Shown: one piece after another, positions 7,621-17,033 of the stretch
Layout: the number at the start of each line of letters is the position of its first letter
How positions within the stretch are numbered: position 1 is the stretch's first letter
Assembly (NCBI RefSeq): GCF_008710145.1
Contig: NZ_VYKL01000039.1
Location: forward strand, 1-64,000
Direction: 5' to 3'
Length of the DNA stretch: 64,000 nucleotides
Origin: Niallia endozanthoxylica
GTDB lineage: Bacteria > Bacillota > Bacilli > Bacillales > Cytobacillaceae
Made by a program: the position numbers and the translations under genes
Notes under the pieces: model-generated
Seen by the model: only the letters and a program-made list of their open reading frames with translations
Database searches by the model: none
Told to the model about the DNA's origin: nothing

Positions 7621-9801
7621 TCAAGCTATTGTCTTTTTTATTAAATTTTCCCATAATTCTTTCACTTCAAGCCAAGTACCTTTTTTTATTTGATTCCCGT
7701 AGAGATACTCTTCATATCGTTTTGTTAACAGGGTCATTTCAGTTGTTGAATAATGTTCATCAACCTTCTTCGCATATTCCCTTAACGTTTGTCCAGTATC
7801 TCTTGTCATACCAATCCGATTCAGCTGCTTTAGTAAAACGTCATATGCAGCAAGGAAAGCATCATCCTTCTCGGCATATTTTAATTTTCTAATATAATAA
7901 AAAGAAAGCCACTTTGAACGAGTGCAATAAATATAAAAGAATGCCAGCAAGAGCACTAAAACAAGTAACATTGACCAGACCCAGCTATAGGCAAACAACC
8001 CCTCCGCATTCGCGCCAGCAGTATTACGCTTGTTTTCTTTTTCCTCTTTCTTTACTTCCTCATTTTGCTCATTTTCGATTTCCTCCTGCTGTTCCAGCTG
8101 TACAGAAGCTTCCGTTCCTTCTTGTTTCTCATCCTCTTCAATATTAGCAGCTGCTTCATTGGCGAATCCAGGAGTAGGCTCAAACGGAACCCAGCCTATC
8201 TGCGGGAAATACACTTCAACCCAGGAATGAGCATTATTATTCGTGATTTCATACTTATATAAATTGCCTTCCATTCCCGTAAATCTTCCTTCGGTATAGC
8301 CTTTTACCCATCTTGCCGGGATATCCAGTGAACGTAATAACACAACCATGGAAGTAGAGAAATTATCGCAATACCCCTTCATCGTTTCAAACAAAAATTG
8401 ATCAACATAATCCTCATCTTCATTCGGAATAGCTACATCATTCAAAGAATAGGAATATTGGTTTGTTTTAAAATATTGTTCAAGCGCTTTCGCTTTATCA
8501 TAGTTATTTGTTTTTCCCTTTGTTATCTTAACGGCCAATTCTTTTACTCTTGATGGCAGATGAGCAGGTAGCTGCGTATACCGCAGCATAAAAGATGCAT
8601 CCAATAAGGCTGAATTGCCGCTAACACTTGTCCTTAACATATCCTCAGTATAAAAAGGAATCTCGTATGTTAAAGAATACTCCTCTAGCGAAGCAGATTT
8701 TGGTCCTTGATAGGAGTAAATCTTTTCTATTGATGAATCTAATTCAAAGGAATAGCCTCTATCTGATTGAATCTTCGTTACTCCCAATGGATACAAAAGA
8801 TGAGAATAGTCTTTTAATTGATGTACAGTACTCGTTTCAGGAACTGATTGTTCATAATTTACCCCTTCGACAAACGAAGTGATAGGTATTTGACGATTAC
8901 CAGAAAATCGAATATTCTTTAATTCATCCTCAGACTGAACCCACCCTTTACCGGTGTACACATCCTTTGTTTCTACCTTCCAGTAATGAGGAGATTCAAC
9001 GATGGTTTGAAAAACTACAGTAGAGTCACCGGTGATGGAGCCGCCTAATTGTGTATCATCCTCGCCATAGCCGACCTTTTTCATCGTCCCCATTCCATTA
9101 AATACCTTAAGATATGGCACCGGATCTGGCCAAATCGGTTGAGCCTTTGGAAGGATGTATCCGAGAAAAGAGCTAAATAAAACTATCATCGATAAAAACA
9201 ACAGCCATTTACGGAAAACAATCGTTTCTTTTTTTAGCTTTTCTTTATTATACTGACGCTGAAACGTTAGAATCCCAATAATGATAAAACCAATAAGTAC
9301 AATCCGAACCATACTCCCGCTAGCATCATAGGGTGTAAATGTATCAAGAAAGGCAACATAAACAATCGTCATAAAGAAAAAAAGAAAAATTTGCTTTCGT
9401 CTAAAGAGCCAATATTCCAAGAGATACACCATCATCCATAGAACAATAAAAAAGGCTAAACTTCTAAATAAATGCGTTAATGCCTGCAAGTTCCCATCAA
9501 ACATATAACCTATATTTAATTTAATATCTTTAATAAAAAGAGAAAGCCAATCTATTGAAAGGAAACCTTCTTCAAAATAAAGAAATTGAAGAAAGAAAAG
9601 AATGGCACCTCCCTTAAGTAGAAAATTCACATAAATAGGTGCCCGCAAAAAGAAGAGTAGAAAACAGAGAAGAAGAAACAAAAGAAATACCCAAATATCT
9701 GCTGTTTCCGATAAGATTTTTATCGGCCAGATCCATTCCAGCAATAAAAGAAAGCCCAAACCGTATAATAATAAAGACATTACGTCATGCCATTGCTTCA
9801 T
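7621..9801 (-). CDS. membrane-anchored transglutaminase-like protein (YebA type)
   Basis: 726 residues: several N-terminal membrane helices (about 1-215), then an extracytoplasmic region with a transglutaminase-like core, then a final helix near residue 610 and a cytoplasmic tail. The presumed catalytic cysteine lies in MKGYCDNFSTSMVVLLR. The histidine and aspartate region is NNNAHSWVEVYFPQIGWVPF. It overlaps the DUF58 gene by four bases (ATGA), forming an operon with DUF58 and MoxR genes. The same order upstream of guaA is known in B. subtilis (yeaC-yeaD-yebA-guaA). The substrate is not known. Confidence 0.85.
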   Translation of the reverse strand: MKQWHDVMSLLLYGLGFLLLLEWIWPIKILSETADIWVFLLFLLLCFLLFFLRAPIYVNFLLKGGAILFFLQFLYFEEGFLSIDWLSLFIKDIKLNIGYMFDGNLQALTHLFRSLAFFIVLWMMVYLLEYWLFRRKQIFLFFFMTIVYVAFLDTFTPYDASGSMVRIVLIGFIIIGILTFQRQYNKEKLKKETIVFRKWLLFLSMIVLFSSFLGYILPKAQPIWPDPVPYLKVFNGMGTMKKVGYGEDDTQLGGSITGDSTVVFQTIVESPHYWKVETKDVYTGKGWVQSEDELKNIRFSGNRQIPITSFVEGVNYEQSVPETSTVHQLKDYSHLLYPLGVTKIQSDRGYSFELDSSIEKIYSYQGPKSASLEEYSLTYEIPFYTEDMLRTSVSGNSALLDASFMLRYTQLPAHLPSRVKELAVKITKGKTNNYDKAKALEQYFKTNQYSYSLNDVAIPNEDEDYVDQFLFETMKGYCDNFSTSMVVLLRSLDIPARWVKGYTEGRFTGMEGNLYKYEITNNNAHSWVEVYFPQIGWVPFEPTPGFANEAAANIEEDEKQEGTEASVQLEQQEEIENEQNEEVKKEEKENKRNTAGANAEGLFAYSWVWSMLLVLVLLLAFFYIYCTRSKWLSFYYIRKLKYAEKDDAFLAAYDVLLKQLNRIGMTRDTGQTLREYAKKVDEHYSTTEMTLLTKRYEEYLYGNQIKKGTWLEVKELWENLIKKTIA

Positions 9802-11012
9802 CCTCTTCCCGCCTCCATCAGACCAGCAGCAAATTGTTCCTTGTAGACAAAGGTGATGTTCATTCCATGTTTTTGGGCTTTTGATTTGATTACCTGTTCA
9901 GCAGATGTAATGACTTCTCCAACATCCTTAATGATAAAAATGGTTACTGGGCATCCTCTTGCCATCATTTTTCTAGCCGACTCAATAAGTAAGGTTGATA
10001 ACTGAGCTGTCACGACCACAAAGCTAAGCTTATGCTGCAGTAAAAAGCTGTCCGTGCTAAGGACTTTATCAAATACAATAGGAGAATCATCCTTCGCTTT
10101 GGCCAAAGAGTAAAACAGCAGTTGTCTGCCGACAGCACCGCCTTGAAAAGGAATAGCCGCTCTTTCCTTTCCTACAGCTAAAAAACCAATATGTGAGCCT
10201 TTTTGAAGGATTGCTTGTCCAATTGATGCCGTAAACGAAACAATCGTTTCAAACCGATAATCCTTCGTACAATCCATTACGATGATAAAATCATTTGACT
10301 GGTGCTGTTCAAACTCCTTTGTAACCATTCCATTGCGCCTCGCTGACGCTTTCCAGTTAATCCAGGAAAACCGGTCTCCTCGTTGGTATTCTCGAATCCC
10401 TGCAACCATAGAGGCTTCTCTTTGGATTCGATTATTCGAAACTCTCATTCCGTGCTCATAATCATTACCATATTCAAAAATTAATTTTTCATAGGCAGGG
10501 TGGACTAATATACTTTCATTTAACTCCAAACGCTTCTCTTTTTCTATTAAACCAAGCAGGTCGCTTGTAAAAATCCTGACGGCCTGTAATTCATGCTCTC
10601 CTCTTGGCAGATCGGCAATCCTATATTCATACGTTATCTCTTTGCGAAATCCGGGAAAAAGAAACACTTTATGCTGATTCTCCTGTACAGCATTTCCCAA
10701 GGATTCACTTAAGCAGTCTTCTAAAACCATAAATATCAGGGGGAAAGCTTTATTTCTTTTTAAGGTTACTTTCACTATCAGCGTTTCATTTGCATGATAA
10801 TCCCCTCTTGTCAAGCTTCTTTCAACCGAAAAATCCTCTAACGAATAAAAGGCAAGTAATAAGGCATAGAGGGAAAAGGGGAGAAAGCTGTAGAACAAAA
10901 ACCAGCTGACAAAGCCGCCTTGAAACATGGCATAAGAAAACGTAATGACCAATAAGGTAAGCAAAATAGAAAGCTTCCAGAAATATCTCACCCGCTGGAA
11001 GAACGCCCCCAT
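9798..11012 (-). CDS. DUF58 domain protein (YeaD type)
   Basis: 404 residues with two N-terminal hydrophobic helices (about 12-55), then a beta-rich region, then a DUF58 domain. The DUF58 hallmark RGDRFSWINWKASARRNGMVTKEF is visible near residues 210-230 (quoted only in part as RGDRFSWINWKASAR). A VWA-like fold follows with DCTKDYRFE. Proteins of this family usually work with MoxR ATPases, here encoded one base upstream. The start has AGAGGGTGA. The likely role is in envelope or complex maturation; that is inferred from family context only. Confidence 0.85.
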   Translation of the reverse strand: MGAFFQRVRYFWKLSILLTLLVITFSYAMFQGGFVSWFLFYSFLPFSLYALLLAFYSLEDFSVERSLTRGDYHANETLIVKVTLKRNKAFPLIFMVLEDCLSESLGNAVQENQHKVFLFPGFRKEITYEYRIADLPRGEHELQAVRIFTSDLLGLIEKEKRLELNESILVHPAYEKLIFEYGNDYEHGMRVSNNRIQREASMVAGIREYQRGDRFSWINWKASARRNGMVTKEFEQHQSNDFIIVMDCTKDYRFETIVSFTASIGQAILQKGSHIGFLAVGKERAAIPFQGGAVGRQLLFYSLAKAKDDSPIVFDKVLSTDSFLLQHKLSFVVVTAQLSTLLIESARKMMARGCPVTIFIIKDVGEVITSAEQVIKSKAQKHGMNITFVYKEQFAAGLMEAGRG

Positions 11013-11013
11013 T

Positions 11014-11967
11014 TTACATCACCCTCTGAACAGGAACCGCTACATTCTCAATCATGTCACTTAACAGGTCCTCCGTTAAGATACCAGCAAATTTAGCTTC
11101 AGACTTAAGAATAATCCGGTGCGCAAAAACAGCTGGTACTAAGAGCTGTATATCATCAGGTAGCACATAATCTCTGCCGCACATAAATGCGTAGGCCTGG
11201 GCTGCTTTCATTAAAGCAATCGATCCCCTCGGGCTGACCCCCATATAGACATTTTCGTGGTTTCTCGTTTGATTGGCCATTTCAACAATATAGCGCTTCA
11301 TTGTTTTATCCACATGAACATGTTTAATCTGATTTTGGAGATTTCGGAGTTCTTGTATGCTAATCACAGGCTTAACATCCTCAATCGGAGGCTTCTGCTG
11401 TACCCGATTTAAGACTTCAATCTCTTCCTCCTGATCCGGGTATCCCATCCTCAGTTTTAAGAGAAAGCGGTCCAATTGAGCCTCTGGAAGCGGGTAGGTT
11501 CCTTCATAATCGGTTGGATTCTGCGTAGCCATAACAAAAAAGGGCTTTTCTAATCGATGTGTTACCCCGTCAATCGTAACACTCGCTTCCTCCATCGCTT
11601 CTAGGAGGGCAGACTGCGTTTTCGGGGAGGTTCGGTTAATTTCATCAGCTAAAATGATATTAGCCATCAAAGGCCCAGGAATGAACTGAAATTCCATTTC
11701 TTTTGGATTATAGATTGATACCCCTGTAACGTCTGAAGGCAGTAAATCCGGAGTAAATTGTATTCGCTTGAAATTGGCTCCAACTGATTTCGCCAGCGCC
11801 CGTACCATCATCGTTTTTCCTACACCTGGAACATCCTCCAGCAGTACGTGTCCTTCTGCCAATAATGCCACCAAGCTCAATTGGGCTACATTCCGCTTTC
11901 CAATCATTACTTTTTCAATATTATATAAAATCCTCTCTACAATTGGATTCATGACATCCATTGTCAT
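11014..11967 (-). CDS. MoxR-family AAA ATPase (YeaC type)
   Basis: 317-residue AAA+ ATPase. Walker A is LEDVPGVGKTMMVRAL near 42, Walker B is IILADEINRTSPKTQSALLE near 105, sensor 1 is FFVMATQNPTDYEG near 143 and the arginine-finger region is LPEAQLDRFLLKLRMGYP. MoxR proteins act as chaperone-like ATPases, usually with VWA or DUF58 partners, here the next gene. Start ATG preceded by GGAGGAGAG. First gene of a three-gene operon. Confidence 0.9.
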   Translation of the reverse strand: MTMDVMNPIVERILYNIEKVMIGKRNVAQLSLVALLAEGHVLLEDVPGVGKTMMVRALAKSVGANFKRIQFTPDLLPSDVTGVSIYNPKEMEFQFIPGPLMANIILADEINRTSPKTQSALLEAMEEASVTIDGVTHRLEKPFFVMATQNPTDYEGTYPLPEAQLDRFLLKLRMGYPDQEEEIEVLNRVQQKPPIEDVKPVISIQELRNLQNQIKHVHVDKTMKRYIVEMANQTRNHENVYMGVSPRGSIALMKAAQAYAFMCGRDYVLPDDIQLLVPAVFAHRIILKSEAKFAGILTEDLLSDMIENVAVPVQRVM

Positions 11968-12163
11968 GTTCTCTCCTCCCGCCTTTGTCTAAATGATGAT
12001 GCAAACCTCTCCCCTAACCGATAAATTATCCCTTATAATTATACTTTATTTAATAAATTCATTCTATTCTGTAAATTACACTTATCCATAGTTTAATATT
12101 TTTGTAAAATAATTGCAAAAATTGAAGCGCATCCTCCTTTTTTATTATTAAGAAAACTCAAAT

Positions 12164-12340
12164 ATGCAATCAAAAACAACATCTGGAGACGAGTTAGCTA
12201 AATTAAAAAGGGAATTAAATAATTATCTTCAATTCAATGAACTTACTCATAAGAGGATACACAGATTAGTAAATCAAATTGAAATTAAAAGAGACAGATT
12301 ACCGAGAATTATTTATCGCTTTGCAAACGAATCACTTTGA
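12164..12340 (+). pseudogene. possible serine-recombinase C-terminal fragment
   Basis: A 58-codon plus-strand frame between the MoxR operon and mleA, with FNELTHKRIHRLVNQIEI followed by RIIYRFA. This resembles the C-terminal tail of large serine recombinases (SpoIVCA/DUF4368-like proteins end in similar IDKIEI...IYYRF segments). No ribosome site is visible and no catalytic domain is present, so it would be a relic. The rest of 11968-12512 shows nothing else recognisable. Confidence 0.35.
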
Positions 12341-12512
12341 TGATTTAATAAGAAATGCTCGTCTAAATAAGGAATAAATAAACGAACTTTTCTATACTTT
12401 GTTAGCAACGCGCAGCACTCGACATGTGTTGAATGTAAAGTGTAAACAGATTTACGATGTGCCCCCTAATTAAATAACCAGATACTTATATGATCAACCC
12501 CATTTTTTAATA

Positions 12513-12547
12513 AAAAACGACACAGATAAGAATCTGCGTCGTTTTTT
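12513..12547 (-). terminator. mleA terminator
   Basis: Perfect arms AAAAAACGAC and GTCGTTTTTT enclosing a second stem CAGAT/ATCTG, eight bases after the mleA stop. Because of the symmetry it could act on both strands. Confidence 0.88.
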
Positions 12548-12554
12548 CGCTGAT

Positions 12555-13880
12555 TTATACACCTACATAAACGCGGCGTGCTACACGTTCAACTTCTTCT
12601 GCCACTTTCTCATGTACTTCTGGTTGAAGTGGATCTGGTACGAGATCTCCATGTTTTGTACAAGAAGCGATGGCTTCTGCTGCAGCAACAAGCATTTCGT
12701 GGTTCACTACTTTACTTTTAGCATTAAGGGCTCCTCTAAAAATCCCTGGGAAACCAAGAACATTATTAATAGAGCGTCCGTCTGCCGCATAGGCAGCGCC
12801 AGCTCCTAATGCTGCTTCAGGCTCAATTTCTGGTTTTGGGTTTGATAAAGCTAGAATGACTTGTCCTTCTTTGACAAACTCTTTTTTAATAAGACCAGGA
12901 ACACCTGTTGTGGCAATAACAATATCACATGTTTCCATTAGCTCTTGAATGTTTAATGTAGTTTGTCCACCATATTGTTTTAAACGATTCATTGCCGCTT
13001 CTGATTTGTCCGTTCCATAAACAGCTTGTACACCATAGGCCATAAACATACGACAAATCGCAATGCCTGCAGCGCCAAGGCCGATTTGTCCTATTTTGGC
13101 TTCTTTTAAGCTAATTCCTGCGCTCTTGCAAGCGGATATAACTGCTGCAAGTGTAACAACTGCTGTACCATGTTGATCATCATGCATAATAGGGATGTTT
13201 AATTCTTCTTTTAAACGGTCTTCCACTTCAAAGCAATGTGGTGAACCAATATCTTCAAGAAGAATTCCCCCAAAGCCAGGTGCGATATTTTTCACTGTAC
13301 GAATAATTTCTTCGGGATCTGTTGTATCAAGTAAAATGGGCACCCCGCTAATTCCTGCTAGCTGGTCAAAAAGAGCAGCCTTCCCTTCCATAACAGGCAT
13401 CCCTGCAACAGGTCCGATATTTCCCAGTCCAAGAATGGCTGTTCCATCGGTTACAATCGCTACCGTGTTACTAATGGTTGTATAGATTTCAGCTTTATCT
13501 GGTTCTCTTTGAATAAGGTTACATACATCAGCAACACCTGGTGTATACACACGTCGCAGTTCTGCTAGTGAATTGATTGGCATCTTACTTTTCATAGCAA
13601 TCTTACCGCCTTCATGGGCCGAAAGAACTTCGTCTGAAACCGTATGAAGCTTAATGCCCTCTTCTAACCCTTCAACAGCTTTAATCACATCATTTAACTG
13701 TTCTTCTGTGTCTACTTGTACCGTAATATCACGCATGGTATAGGTTGGACCAACTTTTACGGTTTTCACTTCACCGATGTCGCCCCCTGCAAGACCAATA
13801 GCTGTTGCGACTTTTCCTAGATTTCCTGGAACATTAGGTGTTTCAATCATAAGTGTACGAATCATATGTTTAGTAATCAT
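12555..13880 (-). CDS. mleA: NAD-dependent malic enzyme with N-terminal ACT domain
   Basis: Oxidative decarboxylation of malate to pyruvate (malolactic/malic enzyme). The 441 residues begin with an ACT-like domain (about 7-80, with TPNVPGNLGKVATAIG). The malic enzyme core follows: RRVYTPGVADV near 110, GKAALFDQLAGI near 167, metal-binding LLEDIGSPHCFEVE and HDDQHGTA, and NAD-binding GQIGLGAAGIAICR near 266. It overlaps mleN by 11 bases, which implies translational coupling. Start ATG with AGGAGAG 10 bases ahead. Size and neighbours match B. subtilis MleA (YqkJ). Confidence 0.9.
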   Translation of the reverse strand: MITKHMIRTLMIETPNVPGNLGKVATAIGLAGGDIGEVKTVKVGPTYTMRDITVQVDTEEQLNDVIKAVEGLEEGIKLHTVSDEVLSAHEGGKIAMKSKMPINSLAELRRVYTPGVADVCNLIQREPDKAEIYTTISNTVAIVTDGTAILGLGNIGPVAGMPVMEGKAALFDQLAGISGVPILLDTTDPEEIIRTVKNIAPGFGGILLEDIGSPHCFEVEDRLKEELNIPIMHDDQHGTAVVTLAAVISACKSAGISLKEAKIGQIGLGAAGIAICRMFMAYGVQAVYGTDKSEAAMNRLKQYGGQTTLNIQELMETCDIVIATTGVPGLIKKEFVKEGQVILALSNPKPEIEPEAALGAGAAYAADGRSINNVLGFPGIFRGALNAKSKVVNHEMLVAAAEAIASCTKHGDLVPDPLQPEVHEKVAEEVERVARRVYVGV

Positions 13881-15303
13881 TTGCTACTTTCTCTCCTTTA
13901 TATTCTGTCTCATCTGAAGGTGAATTTTCATCTACATACCAAATAAATTTCCCTGTATATCCATATATAAGCGCAAGTCCTAATGCTACAAAACTAAGCC
14001 ACATAAATGGTAAGTAGGAAAAGGTTGAAATTCCAAGGATACCTGCCATATATATCCCATTATCAGACCACGGAACCATACCAGACGTTAATGTGCCACC
14101 CACTTCTGTGTTACGTGATAGAATCCGGCGATCCAGCCTCAGCCTATCGTAACTATCCTCCATAATTTTTGGAGTCAAAATTAACGATACATACATCGCA
14201 CAACCTAATACATTTCCTAGAAATGCTACAATTAAAGTGGACAATGTCACGTTTCCTGCAGATGTCAGTTTCTTTTCAAAAGTGGCTATAATCACTTTTA
14301 ATACGCCTAGCTTTTCTAAAAGTCCACCAAATCCTAGACCAAATATTATAACCACAAGTGTGTCAAGCATACCGACAATCCCACCGCGATTTAGGATACC
14401 ATCCATAAACGCTACACCCGTATCAATTGCAAAACCTTTGTAAGCGATATTGATTGCATCCGCAAAATCAATCCCTTGAAATACAGATGCCCAAATCGCT
14501 CCTAATAGAGCACCAATAACAATAACAGGCATAGATGGTTTTTTTAACGCTAAAAGTACTACAACAATAACAGCTGGAATCAGCATCAGAATCCCGATAT
14601 CAAAATATTGTTGTAATGAAGTTTTAAAAAACTCCACTTTCTCTGTATCAATGTTTCTTCCGCCATATACAAATCCAGTAAGGGTAAATAAGATAGCTGT
14701 AATAACAAATGCGGGAATGGACAAGACCATCATGGCTCGCACATGGCGTAAAATATCTACCTTTGAAAGTGATGAGGCAAGTACTGTACTATCAGATAGT
14801 GGTGATAGCTTGTCTCCAAAATACGCACCAGACAATACAGCTCCCGCTACTAGCGGAAGTGGCATCCCTAGGCCTTCTCCAATGGCAATCATTGCGATAC
14901 CGGCTGTTCCGACTGTTCCCCATGATGTCCCTGTTGCAATAGACATAATAGAACAAATAATTAGGGTTGCTAATAAGAAGATACTTGGGTGGATAAACTC
15001 TAATCCGTAATAAATAAGAGTTGGGACAACCCCGCCTGCAATCCATGTACCAATTAAAGCTCCTACAGATACAAGAATTAAGACAGCTTCTAATCCATTT
15101 GTGATCCCATCCATAATGGATTTTTGTAAATCTTGATACGAATGACCGAGTCGAACGCCTAGAATAATAACGAAAAACCATGAGATGAATAATGCCAATT
15201 GAATCGGTAAATCAAGAAACAGCGTAAATGAAAACACAAGCGCAAGAAATGCTCCTAATATAATGACAATTTCAGGTATGGTTGGTAACCTTACTTCCTT
15301 CAT
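13870..15303 (-). CDS. mleN: NhaC-family Na+/H+ (malate/lactate) antiporter
   Basis: Integral membrane protein of 477 residues with about a dozen hydrophobic segments. NhaC-family markers include ATGTSWGTVGTAG near 125, SGAYFGDKLSPLSDSTVLAS near 160 and GMVPWSDNGIYMAGILG near 408. In B. subtilis the homologue exchanges malate plus protons for lactate plus sodium. The adjoining malic enzyme gene (11-base overlap) supports that role here. Start ATG preceded by AGGGGGA. Confidence 0.88.
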   Translation of the reverse strand: MKEVRLPTIPEIVIILGAFLALVFSFTLFLDLPIQLALFISWFFVIILGVRLGHSYQDLQKSIMDGITNGLEAVLILVSVGALIGTWIAGGVVPTLIYYGLEFIHPSIFLLATLIICSIMSIATGTSWGTVGTAGIAMIAIGEGLGMPLPLVAGAVLSGAYFGDKLSPLSDSTVLASSLSKVDILRHVRAMMVLSIPAFVITAILFTLTGFVYGGRNIDTEKVEFFKTSLQQYFDIGILMLIPAVIVVVLLALKKPSMPVIVIGALLGAIWASVFQGIDFADAINIAYKGFAIDTGVAFMDGILNRGGIVGMLDTLVVIIFGLGFGGLLEKLGVLKVIIATFEKKLTSAGNVTLSTLIVAFLGNVLGCAMYVSLILTPKIMEDSYDRLRLDRRILSRNTEVGGTLTSGMVPWSDNGIYMAGILGISTFSYLPFMWLSFVALGLALIYGYTGKFIWYVDENSPSDETEYKGEKVANDY

Positions 15304-15329
15304 GCATAATCCCCCTAGTTAAAAATGGT

Positions 15330-15345
15330 GGTAAACCGTTTACAT
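15330..15345 (-). promoter_or_regulatory. possible cre-like palindrome upstream of mleN
   Basis: The minus strand reads ATGTAAACGGTTTACC, a near-perfect palindrome differing from the CcpA cre consensus at one position. It lies 27 bases ahead of mleN. Catabolite control of malate metabolism would be sensible, but the odd-centred symmetry weakens the match. Confidence 0.4.
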
Positions 15346-15399
15346 TTAGTACGATTGTAACGTATATGACTAGATTTCCTCATCCCCAAGCTTGCAACA

Positions 15400-15429
15400 T
15401 TTAGTCCATACGTCCTTGTATAGACTAAA
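15400..15429 (-). other. hairpin between ansB and mleN
   Basis: Stem TTTAGTCTATAC/GTATGGACTAAA read on the minus strand with a 6-base loop and no T-run. It may be a processing or stabilising hairpin between the two operon genes rather than a terminator. Confidence 0.45.
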
Positions 15430-15446
15430 TATTACAATTTCCCTTT

Positions 15447-16886
15447 TTATCTTTTATCAAAAAGCTCTTCCCCAGCAATTCCTGGTTTCGTCATTTCATA
15501 AGGATTTAAAATAACATCGAGCTCTTCTTCTGTTAATACATCATTTTGCAAGCAAAGCTCTCGAACAGACTTCCCTGTTAAGATGGCTTCTCTCGCAATA
15601 CGTGCAGCTGGTTCATAGCCAAGATGCGGGTTCACTGCCGTAATAATCCCAACGCTTTTTTCCACATACTCTTTCATACGGGCTTCATTTGCTTGGATTC
15701 CTTTCAAGCAGTAATCTGTAAATGAACGGAATCCATTGTTCATAATGCTAATGGATTGAAGTAAATTAAAAACAAGCACTGGCTCCATCACATTTAATTC
15801 AAACTGACCTGCTTCAGAAGCTAAACAAATGGTATTGTCGTTTCCAATCACTTGGAATGCAATTTGGTTGATCAGTTCTGGCATAACAGGATTTACTTTA
15901 CCTGGCATGATGGATGAACCAGGTTGGCGGGCAGGAAGGTTAATCTCATTTAAACCTGCTCTTGGGCCTGAAGCCATTAGACGAAGGTCATTCGCAATCT
16001 TAGACATGTTCATCATACATACTTTAAGAGCTGCCGACACTTCTGTATATGCGTCCGTATTCTGCGTTGCATCCACAAGATGATTTGCTGTCACAAGAGG
16101 TAAATCACTAATCCGTGCTAAGTGTTTCACAACAGATTGAATGTATTGCGGATCTGCGTTCAATCCTGTTCCTACGGCTGTTGCTCCCATATTTACTTCG
16201 TAAAGATGCTGACGAGATTGCTTAATTCTCTTTATATCGCGCTCTAGAACACGGCTATATGCTTCAAACTCTTGACCAAGTCGAATGGGCACCGCATCTT
16301 GAAGGTGTGTTCGACCCATTTTAATCACAGAATCAAACTCTACTGCTTTTTTCTTGAATATCTCTGTCATGTACTCCATCGTTTCAAGGAGCTTTTCAAG
16401 CATTTTTAATGTAGAAATATGAATAGCTGTTGGAAAAACATCATTGGTTGACTGTGACATATTCACATGAGAGTTCGGGCTTAAATAATGGTACTCTCCT
16501 TTATTGTGACCTAAAATTTCGAGTGCTCGATTTGCAATTATTTCATTGGCATTCATATTCATCGATGTCCCTGCTCCACCTTGAATGGGGTCAACAATAA
16601 ACTGATCATGCCACTTGCCTTCTAGAATTTCATCTGCTGCTTGAACAATCGCATGGCCAAGCCCTTCATAGAGACGTTTCACCTCCATGTTCGCAAGGGC
16701 TGCAGATTTTTTCACAACGGCTAATGCTTTAATCATTTCTTCATGAATACGGTATCCTGTAATTGGAAAGTTTTCTGATGCACGAAGCGTTTGAATTCCA
16801 TAATAAACATTTTCCGGTATTTCCTTTTCACCAAGGAAATCGTGCTCTATTCGATACTTTTGGTCCTTTTTCTCCATAACTTTCAT
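15447..16886 (-). CDS. ansB: aspartate ammonia-lyase
   Basis: Deaminates aspartate to fumarate and ammonia. The 479-residue protein carries the fumarase/aspartase superfamily signature GSSIMPGKVNP near 327. Other active-site segments are MGRTHLQDAVP near 196, GTSMNMNANEIIANRA near 110 and SQSTNDVFPTA near 149. The ATG at 16886 is favoured over the TTG at 16889 because GTGGGG lies 7 bases upstream. It follows ansA1 and precedes mleN/mleA. A second aspartase gene with about three quarters identical residues by eye lies at 24678-26117. Confidence 0.93.
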   Translation of the reverse strand: MKVMEKKDQKYRIEHDFLGEKEIPENVYYGIQTLRASENFPITGYRIHEEMIKALAVVKKSAALANMEVKRLYEGLGHAIVQAADEILEGKWHDQFIVDPIQGGAGTSMNMNANEIIANRALEILGHNKGEYHYLSPNSHVNMSQSTNDVFPTAIHISTLKMLEKLLETMEYMTEIFKKKAVEFDSVIKMGRTHLQDAVPIRLGQEFEAYSRVLERDIKRIKQSRQHLYEVNMGATAVGTGLNADPQYIQSVVKHLARISDLPLVTANHLVDATQNTDAYTEVSAALKVCMMNMSKIANDLRLMASGPRAGLNEINLPARQPGSSIMPGKVNPVMPELINQIAFQVIGNDNTICLASEAGQFELNVMEPVLVFNLLQSISIMNNGFRSFTDYCLKGIQANEARMKEYVEKSVGIITAVNPHLGYEPAARIAREAILTGKSVRELCLQNDVLTEEELDVILNPYEMTKPGIAGEELFDKR

Positions 16887-17033
16887 CAAGTTTCCCCACT
16901 CTTCTTTACCTTTTTTATTTTGATCTATAGTTGGTATTTCTATCTTCTTTTAACAAAGAAAAGCTTTACTTCTCCAAAAACATATTCGTTTAAAAAACGG
17001 TCATCCATTTTTATCAGGCCAAGTTACAGCCGT

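Noticed and set aside
7590..7892. Plus-strand ORF over the end of the transglutaminase gene
   Set aside because: It is antisense to a well-supported gene and its riboswitch-bearing flank; no ribosome site.
13195..13485. Plus-strand ORF inside mleA
   Set aside because: Antisense shadow of a conserved malic enzyme gene, without start signals.
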